From NCBI GenBank assembly GCA_026120035.1, contig JALRME010000031.1, positions 473,400 through 537,399 of the forward strand: a stretch of DNA of 64,000 nucleotides, given 5' to 3'. The stretch is from Coleophoma eucalyptorum (Eukaryota; Ascomycota; Leotiomycetes; Helotiales; Dermateaceae). A program made the translations under genes and the position numbers. Each line of letters starts with the position of its first letter. The stretch's first letter is position 1. The notes below the pieces were generated by a model. It saw only the letters and a program-made list of their open reading frames with translations. It ran no database searches and was not told the DNA's origin. Of this stretch, positions 1-11,305 are shown in pieces.

Positions 1-1049
1 GGCCTCGTCAAGGAGCAATATCGAACCGCGCCTGACGATGGCACGTGCAAGACAAAAGAGCAGTTGCTGGCCTGTTGAAAGCATATCACTGCTTAGCTCA
101 GCATCCAGTCCACCAGCTGCGTCTAGCAAGTCACGCAGTGCCAGATCGTCAAGTATACCAGTGAGGGACTCATCGTTAGCAAGGTGGAGAGGATCAAGGT
201 TCTCCCGCACAGTGCCGGTGATGAAGAATGCATCCTTTGGCATCGTAGTGAGACTTGGGGAGCGTCTCAAGTGATAAATGGGATCGATAGATTGTCGCAA
301 AAAGGCGATTTAGCCACAGAAAAAGAGCGCGTCGATATACGCTAGCCGTATCTTCAGGTCCAGATGCTTTCCAACCATCCAGAAGTAGTTTTCGTTTTTC
401 TACTAACTCTAGACCCAGGATCAAGATCTTGACACAATAGCTGGCCAAGAAGACGGAGGCGATTTCATGGCCAGCGGAAAATGGAACAGTGTTCGTACGC
501 GTATAAGGTCAAGAAGGGTTGATAGGCCTAGGTACAGGATCAAGACCGTCGATGGTCGCAAGGAGCGTTTGTGCTCCCGGTACGACAGCCTCATAAACGG
601 AACAAACGCGACGAGAGAGAGGCCCGTGGTCGCAAGTGCCGCCCGGGTCCTCGCGACATGTGGCTGTGCCCACAGCGACAAGAGGACTACCTGTAGGCCG
701 ATGTATGCCAGATAGGCCAACTAATTCATTCAGCTCTGGACTAGAAGCGCGATAGATGTCGGCAATCATACCATCTTGTACGGCACATGATGAGAATATT
801 TGAGCTTGTTAGTCTCATTGTGCAGCACGTATAGCCGTACAAACGCAAGTAGGACTAGAAGCACGCTGTCAGAAACTTTACAGCAGAAGCGAGTGCAGTA
901 GACTTAAGTGTGACGGCTATTGGTAGAATGGTTAGGATGGTCTCCTCGAAGAGCAGAGTGAAGTCGAAGCCGTCCAAGCAGGAGCGTACGACGAAGGGCC
1001 CGAAAACGTCCTCGACTGCAGTGGAACAAAAGTTGACAGTAGAAGGCAT
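1..1049 (-). pseudogene. ABCC-type (MRP-like) ABC transporter, internally deleted and cut by the window edge
   Basis: Read on the minus strand, the start at 1049 gives an N-terminus typical of fungal ABCC pumps (FGPFVV...[12 protein letters not shown]). Further membrane-rich TMD0/L0 coding follows down to about position 265 (LLLDGWKASGP, LFLWLNRLF). The sequence then jumps, in another frame, straight to the end of the second nucleotide-binding domain: FFITGTVRENLDP, the LSTGQQ signature and a Walker B ending LLLDEA at the window edge. Both TMD cores and NBD1, roughly a thousand residues in the family, are missing. There are also stop codons near 730-780 on the coding strand. The family exports conjugates and drugs across plasma or vacuolar membranes; this copy cannot. 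The part beyond base 1 is unseen. Confidence 0.8.
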
Positions 1050-2304
1050 AACAGTCTAAGAGTATCTTGAGACCACTTAGGAATGCAAACCACATATACT
1101 TTGTATAACGGTGTGCTAAGCTTTTTAGAGGCAGATCAATTGACTCCGGATTCCTCTCTAATTCGTTGATCCACCCGCGGGACTCCATCATAGCGCAATC
1201 GGTAAACGAGCCGCGCAGGTAAGCGAGCTGCGCACCTACGGAAGAGGTACAGTGGATGTACAGTGGAGGCATAGGCCGCTACCTTCCTGATCAGGCAGGA
1301 TTCTACCCCCTTTTCCCCGATTTGACTACAACACTATAGTGTTGGGTGACTCACTCTACTTCCCAAAGGATGGAATGACTACAACTCTTGCTCTCCACCC
1401 TGTGATATGTCTACCGAACTAGTTAGTGTTGGATGCAGCAATTTAAGTATTGCTTTTCGAACTGAGTCAAGAATTGGAATAGAAAAACTAACATCGGATT
1501 TTTCTAATGATTCCAGCATGTTTGATGACGTTATAGAATGTGTAGCCGGATAAGTGTTTTCTGATAGAGGAGATACGCTTTCCTAATTAGGACCGACGAT
1601 AGCCAACTTCATTGGATGGCTTTAATTACCCAGCGATTAGCTGTCTATATTGAGCTTCTCCCTTTCATATAGTTCGGATCTACTGGATATGCCGAAATCG
1701 GTTCACTTAGTATATAAGAACTGGAAGTTCTCCATAAGATATGAGGTTCGTGCTTAACTTCAATCATTCATTTCATACCTACCTCTGATCTGGATCTGTT
1801 ACGCTTTTTACTATTAATTAGTTCTCTGTTTGCCATATAGCGGTTATACTATGGAAGAACTTCTGTAGTCCCGAAGCCCCTACCTCACCCCCGGCATCGA
1901 AGAAGCCGACGTTATTGCCCACAAGTCACGGGACGTAACCCAAGTTTTGTGTCTTTCAGAGATTCTTTGTCGCCTATAAATATGTAGGAAAAGAGAGAAA
2001 AAAAAAGCATAGTAAGATTCTGCGCAGAGTAGCATAGAGGAACACGGAGGCTGGTTTTACCTCTGGACACGTCAGATAACCAGTTTTCTAGTATAGCGAA
2101 AACGCCCCGAACTACTCCTTCTCTGATTTAGTACATAACCTTATAAATTTTTCTCAAGCGCCCAATTAAGGTTGAATCGAGTGATAGTGGAAAGAATAAA
2201 CCATGTTCTAGCCTTGCTGGTATTGGCATACAAGAATAATCCAAAGAATCATTCCTTCATATCTAAACTCGCATTTTTAACTAAGAAGGGACAAGCCGAG
2301 GTGG
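1050..2304. other. A+T-rich stretch without a recognisable gene
   Basis: No convincing coding frame, RNA gene or element was seen. Stops are frequent in all frames and the only minus-strand frame overlapping the left edge is a shadow of the ABCC remnant. The stretch probably includes the old promoter of that gene. Confidence 0.5.
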
Positions 2305-2340
2305 TCAGATCCTGATTTGTGAGGGAAATATCACGTTGAG

Positions 2341-2800
2341 AGTAGGTGATGAGCTCATAATTCTGCATGCATTCTGGCGGCGTAGACAGTATTGTGAACC
2401 AAAGCTAGGGTAGTGATAGGCAGATAAGCTTTCTAGGCAACTACAGTAGGCCGGGTAGGTAGACCGCATTTCCAACGTGCAGCGCGGATCCTTATGGAGC
2501 ACGCCATCTGTGATGTGTGATAAGCTCATAGTTCTGCATACATGCGGCGTAGGTAATATCATAAACTAAAGCTGGGGTTGGTGATAGGCAGATAAGCTTT
2601 CTAAGAGGCTGCGGTAGACCTAAGATTCCTGGTACTAAATGCATAGACCATATTAACAACGTGCCGTGTGGACCCAATCTGCGATATGTGATAAGTTCAT
2701 AATGCCATATACGCACTTGTGGCGTAGGTAGTATCGTGAGCCAAATCCTGGGTAGTTATAAGCAGATAAGGTTTTGTAGGTTGATTGATCGTCTATATGC
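2341..2800. repeat. Diverged tandem repeat, about 175-bp period, 2.6 copies
   Basis: Three successive segments begin near 2342, 2517 and 2690 and repeat the same order of words: gtgATAAGcTCATA, a short gap, GGCGTAGgTA, a run ending AACCAAAGCT or similar, then GATAGGCAGATAAGCTTT and CTGCGGTAG. The third copy stops after the GCAGATAAG word. Copies differ by many substitutions and small indels, so the duplication is old. Minus-strand frames through this array are products of the repetition and are not called as genes. It lies just upstream of the amidohydrolase and contains several GATAAG words. Confidence 0.7.
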
Positions 2801-2847
2801 AATTCTTTAATAAGAGGCTCCAGGATTCCTGAGATGCTTGCTCTGGC

Positions 2848-2856
2848 TATATATAG
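2848..2856 (+). promoter_or_regulatory. Candidate TATA box of the amidohydrolase gene
   Basis: TATATATAG lies about 130 bp before the start codon at 2987 and just after the tandem repeat. The distance allows a normal fungal 5' leader. This is a sequence match only. Confidence 0.4.
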
Positions 2857-2986
2857 AGAGCATATACCCATCATGGTTTCCTCACTTACTTAGGACTGAG
2901 ATACAGCTTCAAATATTATGCGTCTAAGTTGCTCTTGATAAGACTAGTATTATCATCTTGAAAAAACTTTCCTTCAATCATTAAAA

Positions 2987-4270
2987 ATGATCACTGCCAT
3001 TGTTAATTCTCGAATTTTTGACGGCGAAGCTGTTATCGAAAATAAAACTGTAGTAATCGATGGAGAATATATTTCTTCTATTACCGATGACGTACCTGAA
3101 GATGCAACAATCGTGGATGCACAAGCTGCAACTCTCCTCCCCGGATTGATTGATGCGCATGTTCACACAAAGATCCCTCAACTTGAGCTGGCTTTGAAGT
3201 TTGGTGTCTGCACTGAGTTGGAGATGATGGGTCACTGGACGCCTCAGCAACGCAAAGAGATCAACGATAGAAATGATCTCGCGGACCTTCGCACTGCAGA
3301 TTTTGGAATGACTGCCCCTGGTGGCCATCCCAGTGAGCTACACGGGCCACGTCGTGGGAATGGTGGAAACGGAGGATCCCCTCCAGGACAAGGTGCTTCC
3401 AGTCAAGGCCCTCCAGCCAATGGCGTTCGTGGCCCACCCCCTGGTACAGGACACAGAATAGTTGCTCCAACCGTCGTGAGTCCTACTGATGTCGTGGATT
3501 TCGTTGCAGCCCGGATAGCAGATGGAGCAGATTACATCAAAATCATGATTGAAGATGGCTACGTTCTAAAGGCTCCAGGTCTGCCGATGATGTCTGATGA
3601 AACAGTCAGGACGGGGGTAGATGAAGCCCATAAGCATGGCAAGATAGCTATTGCCCATGTACTGACGTACGAGGCGACTCGACAGGCAATTCTTGCAGGA
3701 ATGGACGGTTTGGCCCATGTTTTTATTGACAAGCCCATAGATTCGGAGCTGCTCTCGCTAATAGCGAAGTCAGGCGCTTTTGTCACGCCATGCCTGGTGC
3801 TCAACTCCTCCATCATGGGAAAGAGCGGGAAGGAGCTGGCTGACGACGAGAGGGTCCGTAGTAAGCTGGACCAACCCTGGCACAATACACTTTGTAGCTG
3901 CTTCGACACATATCCTCAAGGCAACTTTCAAGATGTTCTCAATACGGTTTATGCACTTCATAAAGCGGGGGTGGATATCCTCGTGGGTACTGATGCATCA
4001 GTACCGCAACCGCACTTGGGTGGCCTGGCACATGGAGCTAGTGTGCACCACGAGCTGCAGCTACTTGTAGCCGCTGGCTTTACACCGATTGAAGCACTTC
4101 GTGCGGCAACTTCATTACCTGCGAAAAGATTTGGCCTAAATGATAGAGGGAGGATTGCCCCAGGAGCTAGAGCAGACCTGTTGCTTGTGAATGGTAATCC
4201 GACAAGTAATATTACGGACACACTTTCTATACGCTCTATCTGGCGGCGAGGGGTTCTTCTTGACGCGTAA
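2987..4270 (+). CDS. Metal-dependent amidohydrolase (imidazolonepropionase/prolidase-like group)
   Basis: An intronless 427-residue protein of the amidohydrolase superfamily, whose members use a metal-bound water to hydrolyse C-N or similar bonds in cyclic or acyl compounds. The barrel ligands are in order: HxH at residues 58-60 (LIDAHVHT), Lys185 (YIKIM), His224 (IAHVL), His244 (LAHVF) and Asp336 (VGTDAS), followed by the usual C-terminal GRIAPGARADLLLV strand. No signal peptide is seen, so it is probably cytosolic. Odd: residues about 113-155 form a Gly/Pro-rich insert (GNGGNGG, PPGQG, GPPPGTG) between the second strand and the catalytic lysine. The start has a good context (AAAAATGA) and a TATA-like box upstream. 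The exact substrate cannot be read from the sequence. Confidence 0.9.
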   Translation: MITAIVNSRIFDGEAVIENKTVVIDGEYISSITDDVPEDATIVDAQAATLLPGLIDAHVHTKIPQLELALKFGVCTELEMMGHWTPQQRKEINDRNDLADLRTADFGMTAPGGHPSELHGPRRGNGGNGGSPPGQGASSQGPPANGVRGPPPGTGHRIVAPTVVSPTDVVDFVAARIADGADYIKIMIEDGYVLKAPGLPMMSDETVRTGVDEAHKHGKIAIAHVLTYEATRQAILAGMDGLAHVFIDKPIDSELLSLIAKSGAFVTPCLVLNSSIMGKSGKELADDERVRSKLDQPWHNTLCSCFDTYPQGNFQDVLNTVYALHKAGVDILVGTDASVPQPHLGGLAHGASVHHELQLLVAAGFTPIEALRAATSLPAKRFGLNDRGRIAPGARADLLLVNGNPTSNITDTLSIRSIWRRGVLLDA

Positions 4271-4813
4271 GTATAGTTCGGGTGCATTAGATAGATGATA
4301 TATAATGAAGGGAATTTGAATTTGAAGCTATTAATTGCTTGTTAAAGTATCAATTTCAGGTGCAATGATAGTACCAAGGTTTCTAATTCTAGATAATGCG
4401 GTACAGCCGTGCCTGATGTGTACAGAGGCTAGTATGTTGTTAATGCATTTTTTACATCTCTGTAAACAACGAAGCAAAGTTTATTTAATATGACCAAACA
4501 GATATAAGTTATCCGGGCACATGGGTGCAGGCTGGCGTTGACACTGAGTGGTTCAGCAAGTGATGTAATCAGAGTGCAGCGCTGTCGATACCAGGCAAGG
4601 CTGAGTCCATAAAATCTACTCAGTCTCGACTCATGTAGTCTCCAAGCTACCCTTGATCAACGCTTCGTTTCAAGACCCATCCATCTATTTGATCTACCGG
4701 ACCTTTGCAAGCCATGTCGCGATGTAGAAGCGGCCGACTTATTAGAGCATAACGCCACTCGGCCACTTTTCAATACATGTGTACCATAATATATTACCTA
4801 GTCCGCCCCTAAA
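4271..4813. other. Intergenic, no gene seen
   Basis: No feature beyond the 3' flank of the amidohydrolase and A+T-rich sequence was recognised. Confidence 0.5.
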
Positions 4814-5122
4814 ATGTGTTGCACGACCTGCGACTGTTTAGGCTTCTGTGGAAAACGCATCACCAACTACTTTCATATCAGCCGTTCGTATAATGACATC
4901 GTCCAGTCCGTAGCCGCTAGATGCAAGTTCTGCGATCTAGTCTTCCAAGCTTACACGTTCATATCCCATGCCAACTCGAAGCCACGAGTTGAGCTTGTCG
5001 TGCTAAATGACAGTCCGGCAAAAATATCCTCATATGGGCCTGATGGTGTTCGAAAAGTTGTCGAAATATTCGTATGTGCAGGTATATACAGCCCAGAACA
5101 ACCTGAAATCATAAGAAGCTGA
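4814..5122 (+). pseudogene. N-terminal fragment of a HET-type protein
   Basis: About 102 codons resemble the cysteine-containing N-terminal region that precedes the HET domain in many fungal proteins: a CC-x2-C-x-C start, a histidine-serine stretch, SVAARCKFCDLVF, then a strand-rich segment with VRKVVEIFV. The frame ends at a TGA and no HET core (WVDAICINQ-type block) follows before the next gene. I read it as the surviving 5' end of a decayed gene. A short independent protein is possible but less likely. Confidence 0.45.
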
Positions 5123-5614
5123 GTCTTTGGATTTTTATCTCCCATTTTCATAGATATCGTGGAAAATGGAACCTCATGGCGATAATCAAGAGACATATCA
5201 AATGGAAGATATTAACGTTATATAGAATCTAGATCCCAATGTACCTATCTTCGCCGTTTGCATATTTGCAAATACAAATCACGTTAACTGCTCCAATTGA
5301 CCTACCCTATTTCGATATATCTTCTAGCTCTGACATGAATGTAACTTCATGAGGCATAGTCACCGAAGTTCTAAGGGGGTATGAAGTATTCGAGGAAGAA
5401 ATCATTTTAAGCAAATAGTACTCAAGTTTAAAGTAAGTGTAAGCTATGATAATAGGCTAACCTACTAAAACATGCGATTTAATATTCAATGAGTATCTAA
5501 GCCAATAAGATTAACTGTTAGTTGATCAAGTGACGGACAGCCCCAGGCCACACGTGGTCTACAATTTCCAGTATCTACAGTATCTGACTGCAAGATATCC
5601 TCGAAGGAACCTTT
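5123..5614. other. Decayed A+T-rich sequence
   Basis: It may be the eroded remainder of the HET fragment to its left, but no conserved block is readable. It also holds the 3' flank of the sugar-type transporter. Confidence 0.4.
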
Positions 5615-7491
5615 TTATTCCTTCTGTTCAAGATGCTGTGTAGTCGCGTCTTTGGCCTCTTGTATATTGAATTTCTCCGGCAACACATTTTCGTTGTCGC
5701 ATAGTCCCATGTCAGTTAAGTTCAACGCCTGGTTGTGAATTTGTTTTCTCTCGTCCTCGGTCAAATCATACCACTTATTTGCGATATTTGTGTCACCGAA
5801 CAGAGCCCCAATTTCCTCTAACGTACGTCCCTTGGTCTCTGGGAACAAAAAGTACATTGCTACGATATAAAGGACGCTTGGGCAGATGAGCACAAGGTAG
5901 AACCTCCACCCGATGCTATTCATAGCAATAGGAGCGGCGACAAGTGTAACTTCAGAGGCAAGATAAAACGACGCAAGGCCAAATGCTACACCAGCGGGAC
6001 GGAGGTGATTGGGGAAAATTTCTGTGACGTAGCTGGGGCCTCTGTTAGACTTCTATACGAAATGGGGGAGTGCAACGGGGTTACGAACACATATTGGGTC
6101 GCGTCGATAAAGAAACACCACCAAAATATGTACAGGAAACAGAAGAATACGGCTGCTTTAAGACCTGCTTCATGCGTTGTACCAAGATATGTTGCGGTCA
6201 GAGCACAAAGGAAAATAGCGGTGCATGTCATTCCAATAGAGCCAATAAGCATAAGCGTGCGGCGGCCAAACTTGTCAATATAGAATGCAGTCCATGTGTT
6301 TCCAAAACTGCGGGATAATTAATATTAACCTAGAAGTAACAAGGGGCGATGCGTACAGAGTGAATGTAGTCCAGCATGCGTTGAGCAAGAGTGGAATAGA
6401 GCCACCTTCGCCAAGTTGAGCGTAAATTAGGACACCGTAATTTGCCATAACATAAACACCAAGGAATTGGTTTCCAAACATGAGCAGAAATCCCATAAAC
6501 GCTCTTTTTCGATTCGGCGCCGTCCGAAACAGTTCAAACCTGCGATTTGGTAGACTGGCGTCCATTTCGTATTGCTTCTCGATAAGATAGAATTCCTCGC
6601 GAGCACGGAGATTGTGTGTATCGGCTTTAGTCTTGTGTAAATTACAGACGATCTTAAAGGCTTCGTCGCGTCGACCTTGAGATAAAAGCCATCGAGGGGA
6701 GTATGGGACGAACTTCTGGCCCAGCACAAGAATAAGGGGGAAGACACACTGGAAGGACAGAGGGAATCTCCAAGAAAACTGGGCATGTTTGTCCTCTCCA
6801 GACATGAAAGAGCATGCGTATCCCAGCCAACCGGCAATACAATAACCTATAGCGTATGCAATCTGAATGATATAATATTAGATTTGAAATTCAATGATAG
6901 TGGCAGAAACGTACCCCCGTTACGGAGACCATGGCACCACGGGACTCGGGAGTTGATATTTCAGCCTGATACATGGGTACTGAGAAGTTGTCAATTGTAA
7001 ACGGCCAAAATATTCTAGCAATACACACCAACACATGCCAAAATGCCTGACCCCTGTGTTATGTTAGTGGTCTCTCCGTGTTGAAAAATTAAACTCATTG
7101 GTATGATGCGACGTACCATTCCTGCAATACCACGTCCAACAATAAACATCGCAATATGAACTGCTCCGCTGCAAAGTACACCACCTATTATGAGAATGAT
7201 GCTACCTATCATCATAGTCCATTTTCTACCAAACCTTTCAGAGCTCCAGACTTGGTAGATACATCCTACGATAGCACCAGCTGAGTTAATCCCATTCAAG
7301 GCGGCAATCATGTTGCTCGTGTGACCATAGCCCGGTTCGCCAGCTGCTGCAAGATGGAAGTATGTATAGAAGTTCGGTTGGCCGATGGTAGAGCCGATGA
7401 TGGCAAGGCCATAGGCCGTGGAGATGGTTCCGATAGCTACGAATATCACCACCCAAAGGTTGTAAGAGTTTACAATTATGTGATTCAACAT
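5615..7491 (-). CDS. MFS sugar transporter (hexose/disaccharide permease type)
   Basis: A plasma-membrane 12-helix sugar/proton symporter of the MFS sugar-porter family. Six exons (7491-7117, 7053-7029, 6979-6915, 6862-6357, 6307-6089, 6032-5615) join in frame to 535 residues. The introns are 49-63 bp and one starts GTTCGT. Family marks in order: GQPNFYTYF, RFGRKW after helix 2, GRGIAGM, PMYQAEISTPESRG, PRWLLSQGR in the central loop, DKFGRR, and PETKGRTLEEI at the C-terminal end. I chose the ATG at 7491 because the usual short N-terminus then leads into helix 1; an ATG at 7554 is also in frame. The closest family pattern is the lactose/hexose permease-like group, but the substrate is not determinable. 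Confidence 0.9.
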
Positions 7492-8425
7492 TTTGAGAAA
7501 TTTCAGTACAAGAACTTGTGGAGCAAGAAAAGAAAGAACTAAAGCCTTCCACAAATGCTTGTCAAAGAGAGCACTGGCTATTTATCCTTACGTCAACCGG
7601 GTTGAATCGGCTCACTCCACGTTGCGCCTAGATAACACTCCCTAGGTGACCTATAGGGGGCGTAAAATTTATTTCTTTGCTTCCGAGTAATAAGTTTCAT
7701 TGTAGAGGTGAACCATGTTTGGAACGCATTCCGGTAGGGTTTCCAGATAAAGATCTCGACTAAAATCTCACCTCCCTAGTTCGAGGACAGGGCTGGCGGA
7801 CCCAGAGTTGCGGATCCCCCGCATCTGAGTTTCACGGTCAATGAATGCCCCGCATTTCAAAAACGTTTTTTGTAGTTGCATACGGTGGTCATCCGTCAAG
7901 AATTTCGAGTCAGCTGTCTTTAAGTATTGTTATAGCTAACTTGGAGAATATTTTTGTACGGATTTCAATGGGTAAGTCGATATTCCGCACATGGTCAAAA
8001 CACATCACACCCCCCCTCCCCACTTTATAATCTTAAAATGACAATTCCCTCAAGCTCTGAGATTTGACAATTATTTCAGAAAGAAGGATGTCCAGAGGAC
8101 AATCAACTTCTTAACTGCAGAAATGGTCAAGTCCAGCGGAATATGCAGAAGGAATTCCTGAAAAGTACAGGCCCTTCTAACCACGAATATCCATATTTAG
8201 GACTATCATAGCGTTATCCTCAGATGTCAGGACCGTGGTGCAGAATAACGTCGCATTCACAGAATAAATCTAATGATCTTAGGTATCTAAAATACACTAT
8301 GGCAAGACAGATTTCAAGTTATATAGTACATGGTTATACATAGCCCATCCACCAATCCCATTGCATATACACTCTTTCCTTTTGCCTATAAACCACAAGT
8401 CGATAAACGCCAATATTTCACTGTT
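7492..8425. other. Intergenic, no gene seen
   Basis: Contains the promoter of the sugar-type transporter on the minus strand and the 3' flank of the next gene. No conserved frame, repeat or RNA gene was recognised. Confidence 0.5.
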
Positions 8426-10777
8426 TCAGTCCACTTTCTCCTCTGTGACTACAGGCGAAGGAGGACCCATATTTTTCTTCATCTCTCTCCACCGCTTTCT
8501 GCTCACTGCCGTGCTCGGCCCTACATAAACACCCCATGGATGCTGCATCGCTAGTTCCGAGCAGGCCTGCATCGGCTGCATACCTCCCATTGCAGTCTTT
8601 GCATAGAGATCCGTCCATATTAATTGATCGATGATCTTGATTGTACCGTTGTAGGAGGAGGGGTTATCTGGTTTGGAGGCTGTTGAATCGGTGGTCGAAT
8701 TAGATTGATCGTCTACAGGTGACGAATCGACTGGTGTGGGTAAGACTTCTACAGCATGCAGCCAGCCTCTAAAGTCACCTCCGAGGTCCTCAGTTTCGGC
8801 ATCAATAAAAGACGCTACGGATTGCGGGGTTACGGCCAGGAAAATGGTGGTGGAAAGACCTGTGGGGAACGATGTAGAGTTCGAAAATTTTTGGAAGTGT
8901 CTATAGGCTATAAGCGGTCAAGCAGGACAAGGAGTTCAATCAATAAGCACTTACTTCAAGGCTGTATCAAGATCACCTTCGGGAACGTCTTCTTGTCGTC
9001 CATCTACCCAGTGTAGCGTTTCCTTGCTCTTGATAGCTTCAGCGCCGACCAAGCCTTCCCAACCACTATCTAAACCACGTTGGAGCGTCGATAACAGCTT
9101 TGCCCACTGGTCATCATCTTCTGCATAAGAAAGTCGATATACTACAAAGCCAAAACTCTTGATACTGTCAGCCTTAAGTTGTTGTACCCAAGGTTCAATC
9201 TTCATCTCAATTGGGGTTTCAATCTGGCTTTGCAAGCTTTTGTGTCCCCACTCGCGATCGAAGATCAGAGCCGGCTTCTCCATGAATGTATGACGAGAGC
9301 GTGGCCCTTGGGATGCCTCCATGGCGTGGCGATCTCGGGTTCGCTGCTGTGTTGTATCCTTTACCGCTTTCTTCATTTGCGTGACAAGCGCTCCGTCCAG
9401 ACGATTGTAGATCTTGTTCAGCTCCTTTGCGGGTCGCTCGATTTCGGCCATGGCTTGTTCTATTCCATAAGTCATTAGAAACCCCTGGGTTCTCGCACGA
9501 ATGGCTATATCGGCATCTAAATAAAGGTTGAGGAGTTGATCGAGCACGGCCAGTTTCTGATGGTCGATAATAACGGTCTGCTGAGTTTCACTAATTTCGC
9601 GACCACTTTGCAATTTGTCGAGGAAATCTAATTTCCATATATCATAGAGGACCTTGAGATGCTTAAAGGCCCAAGCCTTCGATTGCGAAACGCGGTAGAT
9701 AAAGAGATTGCTAATTATGTTCAGTCCTGTGACTTTCTGAGCCGTCGGATATTTTTGACCTACTGAATATAATCTTGCCAAATCTTGGTCAGATTAAAAT
9801 CAAATTCTGGTCTCCCTTCAGCAACCCGTAGGGCTTCGATGGCGTCTTGAAAAATATCGATTTCCGCAGCAATGGTGTTATGGGTTTTACGGAGTTGGCC
9901 TTGGATACTGGGTTGTCGAAAGTATTCAAAAACATCGACAACTTGACGAATGACAGCTATAGCTTCTTCGATGTTGGCCGGGTCATCGAGACCTCTTGCT
10001 TGCCAACGAGCATCTGATACTGGAACCATGCCAAACCATACCTGTGCGAAATGTTATTCCGAGAACGAGAATTCCAATTTCAAGAACGATGCTTGGGCAC
10101 CTACGGTTGACTTTGTAAGCTTGAAGCTCCTCTCCACTTGGCCATCGAGAAGTGTTTGAGCAAGAGCTTTCTCCCACAAATCTCCCATGCCGCTTAGCGC
10201 AAATCCAACCCGGATAATTGGTGCCGGAGAAGTCCCAGGCATGGGTCCGAAAGGGCCGGGCGGTGGCAATGATGAAGCCCATGGTTCCGGAGCCCATGCT
10301 TTGTATTCTAGGCTGAAGTGGCTCATTTCAGAGATGGGAAAGATGCCATGTTCGGACTTCTCCTCCCCAGGCATAAGCCCTGATTGTGCAGTGTTTAGAA
10401 AACTGCTCAAGGTTGCGGCTTCAAATGGCACCGCATCGGCTTTTTGATTGTTAGCCTGTGGTCAGTTGCAACATAGCATGGTGACCCGATCTGTACGTAC
10501 GAACTCGGTCTTCAGCATCTTCAGGTGAAGGCTGCGGCCAGGGATACACGGGATCTGGTGTTGCGGGCCATATGAAGGACCAGGCGAAAGGCAGGACGAA
10601 TTGCCAGACGATGATGCTTAGGAATATTGTTTTCCAGCGGCCTAAAATGACGGTGAACGTGGTAGACCAGATAAACCGGCAAGTAATGACCGCAATCAAT
10701 ATTACAAGCCAAGAGAGATGGTATGCGATGATGGTGAGCAATACAGGAAGCCAGTGATTGGCAATGAATGTGAACAT
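8426..10777 (-). CDS. Conserved fungal protein of unknown function with N-terminal membrane helices
   Basis: Five exons (10777-10505, 10455-10105, 10041-9764, 9710-8955, 8900-8426; introns 49, 63, 53 and 54 bp) join in frame to about 710 residues from the ATG at 10777. The N-terminus has two or three hydrophobic helices (WLPVLLTIIAYHLSWLVILIAV; FLSIIVWQFVLPFAWSFIW). A long soluble region follows with MVPVSDARWQARGLDDP, helical segments rich in charged residues, and near the end FGFVVYRLSYAEDDDQW...HWVDGR. This layout recalls a widespread family of uncharacterised fungal proteins, and no catalytic motif is visible. An extra 5' exon ending near 10880 could extend the N-terminus by another membrane segment. 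Confidence 0.65.
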
Positions 10778-11305
10778 CGTTGCTGACGATGCAGGGTAGG
10801 GTTCGCTAGGCACAACTGATAGGGGTAAGATCCAATACTGTGGAGAGAGCCACGAAGAAGTGAGTTATGGATTGAGGAAGACAAGCTCAACACCAATACC
10901 TGTGGGACATTGATCAAAGGCGACAAATCTCAAATAGCAACATGTTGCGAGAAAGGAAGCAGAAATGTTTGTGGTTGAAGCCTCGATGTTTGATAGTTTT
11001 AGGGTGCCTAAACTCGCGCTAACTGCCGCACTAGACCCCACAATAATTCTACCCAATCCGTCTTTTCTCGTATAACTTTAATATCAACAGCTTCATCTGG
11101 ATGGAAATGGAGATGGAGGTGAGCTCATTTGATAAAGCCATCTTTGGAAGGTAGCAACCGAAGGGAAATCAATCGTTCAGCGAGCCCATTGTATCAAGTC
11201 ACAAATGCAGCATCACGTGCTTCGCTTCGAGTATGATCAATGGTCCAATGTACAGGTTGAATTTGCTATATAGTGGTAGGAGATGTTTACCACCACGACT
11301 CAAGT
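10778..11305. other. Upstream region of the unknown-function gene, with a possible extra 5' exon
   Basis: On the minus strand the frame upstream of 10777 stays open to an acceptor-like CCACAG near 10835. An earlier open stretch (about 11056-10880) could donate a hydrophobic exon. No ATG heads that stretch, so it is left out of the gene model. Confidence 0.35.

Noticed and set aside
2305..2874. Three overlapping minus-strand frames of 73-85 codons with similar peptides
   Set aside because: They are read-through of the diverged tandem repeat and have no start context, family resemblance or codon pattern of a gene.
3559..4287. Long minus-strand frames opposite the amidohydrolase
   Set aside because: They mirror the codon structure of the real plus-strand gene and encode nothing recognisable.
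9711..9763. Apparent frameshift near 9763 in the same gene
   Set aside because: A 53-bp intron (GTAGGT...AATTAG) restores the frame and gives a continuous helical segment. No lesion is needed.
10042..10104. Apparent nonsense codon (TAA) inside the unknown-function gene, suggesting a RIP-type mutation
   Set aside because: A 63-bp intron with donor GTAGGT and acceptor GCACAG removes it and keeps the frame.
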